From Pilaira anomala (lineage: Eukaryota; Mucoromycota; Mucoromycetes; Mucorales; Mucoraceae), in assembly GCA_025716855.1 (NCBI GenBank), contig JAIXMQ010000059.1, positions 111,588 through 175,587 on the forward strand: a DNA stretch of 64,000 bases. The letters are read 5' to 3'. The number at the start of each line of letters is the position of its first letter. Positions within the stretch are counted from its first letter, which is position 1. Made by a program: the position numbers and the translations under genes. Shown here piece after piece: positions 57,608-64,000 of this stretch. The notes below the pieces were generated by a model that had not been told where the DNA came from, made no database searches, and saw nothing but the letters and a program-made list of their open reading frames with translations.

Positions 57608-57702
57608 TAAGGCCGTTTCCGATTTAAGTCCGCAATTTTCTGAAATTTTTGGCCATGTTACGATTTAAGGCCACAAAAGTCTGATTTTTTTTCAGCCTTA
57701 AA
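57608..57702. repeat. Short inverted-end element (possible MITE fragment)
   Basis: About 95 bases start TTAAGGCCG and end CAGCCTTAA, with an internal TTTAAGGCCA, giving imperfect inverted ends. It sits immediately 5' of the truncated duplicate gene, so it may mark the duplication breakpoint. The evidence is limited to these short matches. Confidence 0.3.
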
Positions 57703-57767
57703 TATAGAGGTACGGTAATTCCTTAGGTAATAATACACTCTCCGTTAAAACAAGGTTTGATAACTCA

Positions 57768-57807
<40 letters not shown>

Positions 57808-58214
57808 GCAAAAGAAAAAGAGGTAATGACCTCTTTTTCAATGACAAACGCCGCAAAGTGGTACCATCTTCTTCTTCTTCTCGTTCTCCTCCAGTTCTTC
57901 CTCCTCCGGCCTCTCCAACTCCGTCATCATATGTAGCCTGTCTTGCTCCTCCTACCCTCACCAGACAGGCTGCATTTTTCAACGAGGATGATGCAGACGA
58001 CTATGAAGATTTCTTTAACACCAACACCAACAATGAAGAAGACTGGGTGGTGGGATGCTTGATTCCATTGATTACCCCACCCTGTGGTATCGCTTCTTTT
58101 CTTCAAGAGATTGGACATCTTTTCAAGCTTGGATCTATGGAAACATTTACAAGTATCCTCATATATTTCATTCATATATTGAGTGAGTGTTACTTATGGA
58201 CAATCAGTCCATAA
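57808..58214 (+). pseudogene. Truncated inverted duplicate of the Pro/Ser-rich gene
   Basis: After the same intron structure (TCCTTAG|GTAATAATACACTC donor region, long T run, TTTAG|GC acceptor at 57806-57807) the frame reads GKRKRGNDLFFNDKRRK, then SYVACLAPPTLTRQAAFFNE and EEDWVVGCL, matching the gene on the opposite strand at 55.5-55.8 kb. The SPPPASP repeat and the DGDxIM tail are absent. Instead the frame runs into unrelated sequence and stops at 58212, just after repeat R1 begins. The would-be first exon has an in-frame stop and no ATG. The copy is broken at both ends. Confidence 0.7.
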
Positions 58215-58314
58215 TGAGAAAGACTTCTGGTTGATTTATTAAGTAAAATAAAACATTTAGAACTCTTTAAATTAAAATAATAGTCATCTTTTTATATGTA
58301 TCTTGAATGTCCTG
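58198..58314 (+). repeat. Dispersed repeat R1, second copy
   Basis: Starts GGACAATCAG and includes AATGAGAAAGACTT, GGTTGATTTATTA and AATAATAGTCATCTTTT, closely similar to 51128-51243 in the same orientation. Here it directly follows the truncated duplicate gene, with only a trace of the family's protein sequence before it. Confidence 0.75.
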
Positions 58315-58714
58315 ATATATTTTCCTAGTTTCGGGATTGAATTGTCAGTTTTTGGGATAACTAATCTTATTCCAACAATGTTATTTTTTTATTTTTTGTT
58401 TATAGGTTATATAACATTACTATTTAATATTGATAGATAAGTCATGTGTTTTTGCTAGTAATACATAGCCATTCTTATCCCAACCCAAGATAGCTAAGCT
58501 TGTATCGAGACTGTTACCAGTAAAGATATCTCTATTAATAATGAGTTGATTATTGATTTTATTTTGTTTTGTTTTATATCCAATGATTTCGTGAGAAGCT
58601 ATGAAGTACATATTTTTTTAACACTACCAGTATTATATAATACGCATATAATCAGAAAAAAAAAAAGGAGCCATTATATTAAAAAGTGCATTTATATTAA
58701 TATTCAAAATATAG
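58315..58714. other. Region with a weak minus-strand ORF
   Basis: A 63-codon minus-strand frame (58420-58611, with DIFTGNSLDTSLAILGWDKN) is not low complexity and could be an exon or relic, but no splice partner or homology is recognised. Otherwise AT-rich with no feature. Confidence 0.3.
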
Positions 58715-59131
58715 GTTAATATCTTTACCTCTGCTGCTGGTTACCCTGGTGCTACGGCTATCCATCAATTAGAGCAAGCCCTTGAGGTAGAGCTTAAGAA
58801 GGCTGGTGTTGATTGTTGTGTTGATACTCATACTATCACTCTTGAAGAAGCCGATGCTGTTCTTTCCACTGTCAGTAACCTCATTCGTCAAATCCCAGGT
58901 ACTTTGGGAGCTATTGAAGTCAAGAAACCCCAATTTGATGCAATTCTTTTGGCTCCTACCATTGTCAAGAGCGACATTAAAAACTTGGATACTCAAACTC
59001 GTACTTTAAACACATGTTTAATTAATAAGACTCTTCTTGATCCTCCCTCTTACTTGCAAACTGCCAACTCCTATGCTTCTCAAATTAACGCTGCTTTTGT
59101 TTCTGCTAAGAGTAAATATGGTGTCGTCTAA
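58715..59131 (+). pseudogene. HsbA-like cell-wall/surface protein, 5'-truncated
   Basis: A 138-codon frame following an AG acceptor (58713-58714) reads AAGYPGATAIHQLEQALEVE, TITLEEADAVLSTVSNLIRQ, IEVKKPQFDAILLAP, VKSDIKNLDTQTRTLN and YASQINAAFVSAKSKYG. This matches the C-terminal two thirds of the HsbA (hydrophobic surface-binding protein A / cell-wall mannoprotein) domain in layout. The N-terminal third of the domain and the signal peptide expected in this secreted family are not found upstream within several hundred bases, where other repeats lie. It is either a truncated copy or has a distant first exon. Codon use is C-richer than the flanks, as in a highly expressed gene, suggesting recent decay. 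Confidence 0.65.
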
Positions 59132-59584
59132 ATGTTCTTGTCAATTGTCTATAATTGACTTTTTTTTTTTTTAAAAAAAAACCCAAATACACAAAAATAT
59201 AGTTCTACTATTCTTTTCTGCTAACTTGAAACTAGCCTAAAACTTGTTTATTTATTGATAATAAAAACTAGCTTGTCTATAAAGATGAATTTTTCGTTAC
59301 GTTAAATAGTTTAGAGTGAAAATTTATTTCTTGCCTTCAATCGTGGCTTTTAATTCACTTCCATTTTATTTTACTACAAGAATCTCAATCATTAATATTG
59401 TTTCTTAAAATCAACCAATAAATAAAGAATTATAAAGAACCTGTATGAAACCTGTCATGGATTAATCCTGTGTTATACCTCTTACAATAAGATGGGTAAC
59501 ACCAACATTTTTTTCTACATACCTAAACCAAGTTTACCTGCATGTATATACCGTCAGCTTTAATCTACTAATAGTGGTATATCT
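59132..59584. other. 3' flank of the HsbA-like gene
   Basis: AT-rich sequence with a T/A run just after the stop. No gene is seen before the LINE fragment. Confidence 0.5.
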
Positions 59585-59899
59585 TGGTCTTCGCCATTAA
59601 AACGGTTCATGCCCCGGAATGCCTCAGCCTACCTTGTGCCTTCGACTTCCAATTCCTCTAATACCAAATCAACTTTTGCAGCCACAGGATCTGAATGGGT
59701 GCCTAGCTGTGACCATTGGATGCTTCGTGTTAATTCCTTCAAAGTACTCCCCATTCGTCGTATTTCTAATGGTTTATTCCAGTTATATGTACAACTCCAA
59801 CGTCATAAAAAGAAACTGGGTTACTTGAAGGTGGTAAAATCCCTGTCCCGTACGATATCCTTAGTAACTATCTTTCTCCTGACCTCTGGGAATTCTTTT

Positions 59900-59966
<67 letters not shown>

Positions 59967-60478
59967 CACAAGGTGGTCACCATTTGGTGGCGGTTACTTC
60001 AAAATAAAATTGGCTTTCAAGCAACTTTGTTCCGGTGGAATTCTCAATTATGGTCTTCTTCACTATGTTAAATATGCAAGTCTGAGTCCGAGACTATACA
60101 ACACCTCTTTGTCTCGTGCTTTCACAAGTGGTCCTTTTGGGAATCTCAACTGGCCGCCTTACAGCTAACTGCTAAGTTCCCAACTCCAGAGTCAGTTTGG
60201 CTTTCCATTTATTCATTACACGATGAGACTGGTGAGTTAATCGATGAGGCTATCCTACTTTCTTTAGGAATCGTATTAGAAATCGTCTGGCACCACCACT
60301 GGATGTGGATCTTGACAACACGTCTTGGTCCAACGTTCTAGCTGACTCTTTATATAATTATTCTCTTTCCCACTATCCCACTACGGCTGCTAATTCTCAT
60401 GAACTTATAGACACTATCTAATAATTTCATTATTTTAATAAAAGCATGTGAATTAATACAAAAAAAAAAAAAAAAAAA
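59585..60478 (+). mobile_element. 3' end of a LINE (non-LTR) retrotransposon, decayed
   Basis: In mixed frames the sequence reads the C-terminal part of a LINE ORF2: SPDLWEFFW, then after a CT microsatellite LPHKVVTIWWRLLQNKIGFQ, then KSESETIQHLFVSCFHKWSFW, the zf-RVT-like tail downstream of the reverse transcriptase. Several stops and frame changes show decay. An AATAAA-type signal (about 60437-60442) and an A run at 60460-60478 mark the poly(A) 3' end, so the element inserted on the plus strand and is 5'-truncated. The earlier part (from about 59609) is upstream ORF2 sequence. Confidence 0.75.
59899..59962. repeat. (CT)n microsatellite inside the LINE fragment
   Basis: About 31 CT units interrupt the LINE reading frame between the FFW and LPHK motifs. 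The repeat produces an artefactual SLSLSL frame. Confidence 0.9.
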
Positions 60479-61679
60479 GAATACATGTATATTTATGGAG
60501 TTCAAGTCTGTTTAAAATTCCGCTTAAGGGGACAACTTCATATGTGATCTTGATATCATAAATAAACCAGCTACACAAATCTTTTCCCAAGTCTACAAAT
60601 CAAGTAACATTTTTTGTCTGAAATGATTCAAATATGTTCAAGGAAGATTAATATACTTCATATTTTTACAGTCAAGGCAATATAATAAGTATTAGTGATG
60701 TACTCTATAAAAAACGTGCTTTATATAACAAAAGTCTCAGCCTATATGTACACTGCTTTCTGTAATTTTTTTTATGCGAGGGTCAATTTCTTAAAAAACA
60801 CTCTCAAATTTTACCATGTTTTATAAAAGATTTTTATTTAGGTACAAGAAAGTACAGGTGTGTAAAATACATAATCTCGCACGATATTGAATCTAAGTTT
60901 GGATAATATTATTATTGATTATATATAGTAGTAAAGTGGTGATATGAAAGATAACTAGCTTTTTATGTTATAATGAATTGTAGCTATCAATATATATTTA
61001 ATACATACCTACAGTGGGCAAGCCCAACCAATTAATATATATATATTTTTTTTTTACACCAAACCGTGCAGAAGCAGAGGGTTTTTTTTTAAAGTAACAA
61101 CTGATATGGTAACCATAACAAATAATAGTAAAAAGCATAAACAAAAGAAGCAGAACGCAATGCCTTCTTTTTCTGTAATTTCATACTTCAAATTAGCTGT
61201 ATGTTGATTGTATGTACGTATGTACACAGCCCCTCCTTTTTCAAATTCAGTATGGGCATTTCTCTAAAAGCGCCGTCTGGTTTCAAATTCAGATTGAGTT
61301 TTTCCCTTCACACACACCCTAAAAACGAAAAGGTTGTTACGCAACTAATCTTTAAGATGGTTCTAGGCGTGATGGCATAAGACCTGATTAAGATTTCAAA
61401 AAAAAACAAGAAAGGGAATACTTCAGTAATGCTGATAAGATATGCAAATTATCTACTTTTTATTGAATTCCGTCGCATGATTTTGATGTGATATATTTTC
61501 ACGCGAGTTGAACTAAAAATTACTCCCTAATCTGAGAGCCAATAGAATTAGAATAGATAGAGGAAATACCGGGACCCGAATACGATAAAGCATAAACAAC
61601 CAAAGAAAAGAAAAATATAAAAAGAAGCAATATCTTTTTCCTCTTTTCTCTTTTCTCTATCGATTATCTTTAATTTACA
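60479..61679. other. Intergenic region between the LINE and a membrane-protein gene
   Basis: No gene is seen in 1,201 bases. The last about 60 bases before 61680 are CT/T-rich, as in other promoters of this window. Confidence 0.5.
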
Positions 61680-62338
61680 ATGAATCAACTACTGCTACTT
61701 CCTATTAGTACGTACAACAGCATCATCACCCAACAAGAACGCACTGCGTTCTTTTTGTTACAAGCACTCTTCTTAATCCTCGTGGCTTATGATAACCACG
61801 TGGATTGTTTAATCCGTAAAGCCCTCTGCTGCGGCAAGGCTTGTTTAAAAGAAGAAACAAAAAATGATTTGTTTAAAGGTAATATACATATTTATATGTT
61901 TTTATATATTCACACAAAAAAACTAAACTATATCTAATAGAAGAAGAAGAAGAAGGAGAAGAAGAGAAAGAAGAAGGAGAAGAAGAGAAAGAAGAAGGAG
62001 AAGAAGAGAAAGCAGAAGAAGCAGAAGAAGAAGAAGAACCACTTTTGGTTATTAAAGAGCATCTCGCTGAAAAGCGGGATGCTTTTGTTCAATTATGTAA
62101 CACGGCTCCTGGTGGTTTGGAGGAACACCCTGTTCTTAGGGTGTTGTTAAAAAAGATAGAAGATTCGGAGAAGGAGGTCTTGGCGCAAGCCGAGGCCTCT
62201 GGATCCAGTTTTGTTACAACAACAACAACAACAACAACAACACCAACAATAACAACAGCAGAAAACAACAACAACAAAAAGAACAAAAAAAAGAACAAAA
62301 AAAAGAACAAAAAAAGAACAAAAAATAAAAATAAATAA
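61680..62338 (+). CDS. Charge-segregated small membrane-protein candidate, unidentified
   Basis: Exons 61680-61878 and 61941-62338 (AAAG|AA join, acceptor CTAATAG) give 198 residues. The first 66 residues contain one strong hydrophobic segment (TAFFLLQALFLILVAY) followed by a Cys cluster (CLIRKALCCGKACLKEE). Exon 2 begins with about 33 residues that are almost all Glu/Lys/Gly (EEEEKEEG repeats). A compact helical block (LLVIKEHLAEKRDAFVQLCN, HPVLRVLLKKIEDSEKEV) follows, then a Thr run and a very basic (NKKK)n tail. The GAAGAA repeat is in frame across the splice, and the folded block after it argues for a real gene. I infer a single-pass protein with acidic and basic cytosolic segments. Function unknown. 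Confidence 0.6.
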
Positions 62339-63063
62339 ATAAATTTATATATTATTGTTAAAACCCCAATTATTCTATCTTTTTTTTTTTCTTTTTTAAT
62401 TTTGCTGATAATCTTCTCTCACATTGGAACTAGTGAGCGCCTATTAGACAATGATTTACTTGGTTGTACATACTAATAAAGCAAAAGACTAATGCAATAA
62501 TATACCAAAGGATGATAGCTATTCATATTATTTAAAGAGGATTATATATAAAAACTTGTTTGTGATACATATATCTATTTCTTTTTTCCCTTTTCACTGG
62601 CATCTCTCTCTCTCTCTTTTTTTTTTTTTTTTTTTTTTTTTTGACATATGCAGCAGAATTTGACAGATATTATATGCACATGATCAAAAAAAAATGAGTG
62701 CACGGACTATGTATGTAAATTTGTGTGTACTCCCAATATCTTTTTCTATTACTTTTCAATATTCCCAAATAAAGTACAACACATTTGAACCATTTTTCGT
62801 TTAAAGCCAAAATTTGTCTCTTTATATTTTTATCCATGCTCTCTTACAGTAGCTCTTTATCGTTACCTTACCTTATTCATAAATGCTTACTACGTTTTTC
62901 ATAAATAAAAGGAATATAAACCGCATTAATTATATACAGCTAAGTTACATGTGTCATCAGAATTTTAAAAAAAAAAACGGGGAATCATATGTTTTATTTA
63001 TATAACAAAATATTAATTTTCGGGTATTATTTACAACAGGTATTAAAAACAAGTAAGTTGAAT
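62339..63063. other. Convergent intergenic region
   Basis: No gene is seen. A CT microsatellite plus a long T run lies at about 62604-62642. Confidence 0.5.
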
Positions 63064-63118
63064 TACTTTTTGCTGCGAGTGGAACATTTTTTTGTAGTCT
63101 TTTTAGCTGCAGCCTTTT

Positions 63119-64000
63119 TTATTTTCTTAACAACCTTCTCAGGTTTTCTTCTTCCTCGACTTTAGGTTCTTCAATTAACCCTCTTTTGTAAGCTTTTCTT
63201 ATAATTGTGTCAATAAAAGGAAAGTAGTCAAATTTTTGTCGTTCCACATTAGAAGTAGAAGTAAATCGAGTATCTTCAATGTGTCTAATGTTATTGCTAT
63301 AAAAGTTTTGTTTCTCTTTTAATTGTTCCAGATGTATTTTTAAAGATTTAAAGTCTTTGAGTTCAACGTCTTTCCAAGCAGTTGCTACAAATGGTAATCC
63401 TTCAATTTCTTTAGGTTCGTTTTGTTCAATTTGTGTAAGAGGTGTGTTATTACTACAAATCGAGTCTAGTGAATGAATATTTGCATTTAAGACATTGGTA
63501 TCAGTAACAATCTTGTCGTAATTATCATGACGTATAGCCATTAAAGAAAAATCAAATCTATTTCTAGAAAGAAAAAAGTAAATATAAAAATGCAGTTTGA
63601 TTTGTATATTGGTAATACTTACAAAGCATCCATACGATTTTGAATTAAAGCTTCAGTTTGTTTCAACCACTCCTCTTGCTTGCATTTACGGATTTTGTAA
63701 GGTCGAGCTTTTAAACCATCTAATTCCCAGATGAAACCATTTTTATAAATGTAAGCAATGTAGTGATATTCCTTTTCGTACTCATCAGTGAATACACCAT
63801 TTGTTGTTCAGATGATCCAGCTGAGACTTTACGGATATTTACGTTATCAGCTTTATGATTTGCACTATCTGAAATAATGTCATCAGCATATTTATACATG
63901 CTTACATCTATTTAACTTACGGTGAATATGAGTTATGAATGCGTCTGATTTCTTCTGAATTACCCAAGCAAAGACCACGATTCTAGTTTTACATTTTTAG
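63119..64000 (-). CDS. uch2: UCH37/UCHL5-type ubiquitin C-terminal hydrolase (partial, apparent frameshifts)
   Basis: Proteasome-associated deubiquitinase family. Minus-strand exons in the window are 63921-63982, 63623-63864 and 63119-63563; the catalytic Cys lies beyond the window. Landmarks: RGLCLGNSEEIRRIHNSYS, then EYHYIAYIYKNGFIWELDGL with the catalytic His and Asp, EEWLKQTEALIQNRMDAL, NRFDFSLMAIRHDNYDKI, and a C-terminal ULD-like helix region (KEKQNFYSNNIRHIEDTRF, FDYFPFIDTIIRKAY). Two problems are visible. Between SAGSSEQQM and the catalytic His the frame changes by one base near 63795-63806. Near 63155 the current frame stops after LLRK, while a shifted frame continues as a basic KEKE-like tail to a stop at 63064. 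These may be assembly errors or inactivation. Confidence 0.8.

Noticed and set aside
59609..60007. 132-codon ORF ending in SLSLSL and SASQGG
   Set aside because: It is a frame through the LINE fragment and its (CT)n microsatellite, not a gene.

Overview
The window looks like nuclear DNA from an early-diverging fungus, most likely Mucoromycota (Mucorales type). The DNA is strongly AT-rich. Genes are split by many short (about 50-70 nt) GT-AG introns, often with a visible CTAAC/TACTAAC branch site. The housekeeping genes are fungal (Atg26 sterol glucosyltransferase, Nha1-type antiporter, Rrp4, Rio2, cytochrome P450 reductase). The 48.8-51.1 kb stretch carries a repeat-like protein family that I know only from Mucoromycota. 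Exon coordinates come from reading splice sites and checking that every phase closes; no alignment was run.

1-18.7 kb is a compact conserved block: F-actin capping protein beta (5' end outside the window), deoxyhypusine hydroxylase, a Ser/Pro-rich CaaX-box protein, a four-RRM poly(A)-binding protein with a very short linker, a CDKN3-like phosphatase, tRNA-Glu(UUC), Atg26, exosome subunit Rrp4 and Rio2 kinase. 18.7-23.4 kb is gene-poor, with a 14-bp minisatellite next to long T tracts and two small unidentified genes.

23.4-31.2 kb holds two tandem low-complexity RS/Pro-rich genes that both end in a WW-like domain lacking its second Trp, then an Nha1-like Na+/H+ antiporter. 31.5-37.3 kb holds two tandem paralogues of the alginate-lyase (PF05426-like) fold. 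They have no obvious signal peptide and the usual catalytic NNH motif is changed to NNI. A small putative secreted or membrane gene and a transposase relic lie between them. 39.5-45.5 kb returns to conserved genes: NADPH-cytochrome P450 reductase, a Gln-rich protein that I cannot name, and a DapA-family aldolase.

45.6-60.5 kb is an accessory, repeat-rich island. It contains a complete Tc1/mariner-type element (35-bp TIRs, TA target duplication, transposase broken in an A9 run), a solo sibling TIR, two decayed copies of the Mucoromycota family, an orphan FAR1/WRKY-GCM1-type zinc-finger ORF, three diverged tandem repeats of about 350-400 bp, a Pro/Ser-rich gene with an inverted truncated duplicate, a 5'-truncated HsbA-like gene, and the 3' end of a LINE retrotransposon with poly(A) tail. 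The window closes with a charge-segregated membrane-protein candidate and a UCH37/UCHL5-type deubiquitinase (minus strand, running out of the window) that seems to carry frameshifts.

The conserved genes do not form a pathway cluster. The most notable material is the alginate-lyase-like pair, the WW-like tandem pair and the island of repeats.
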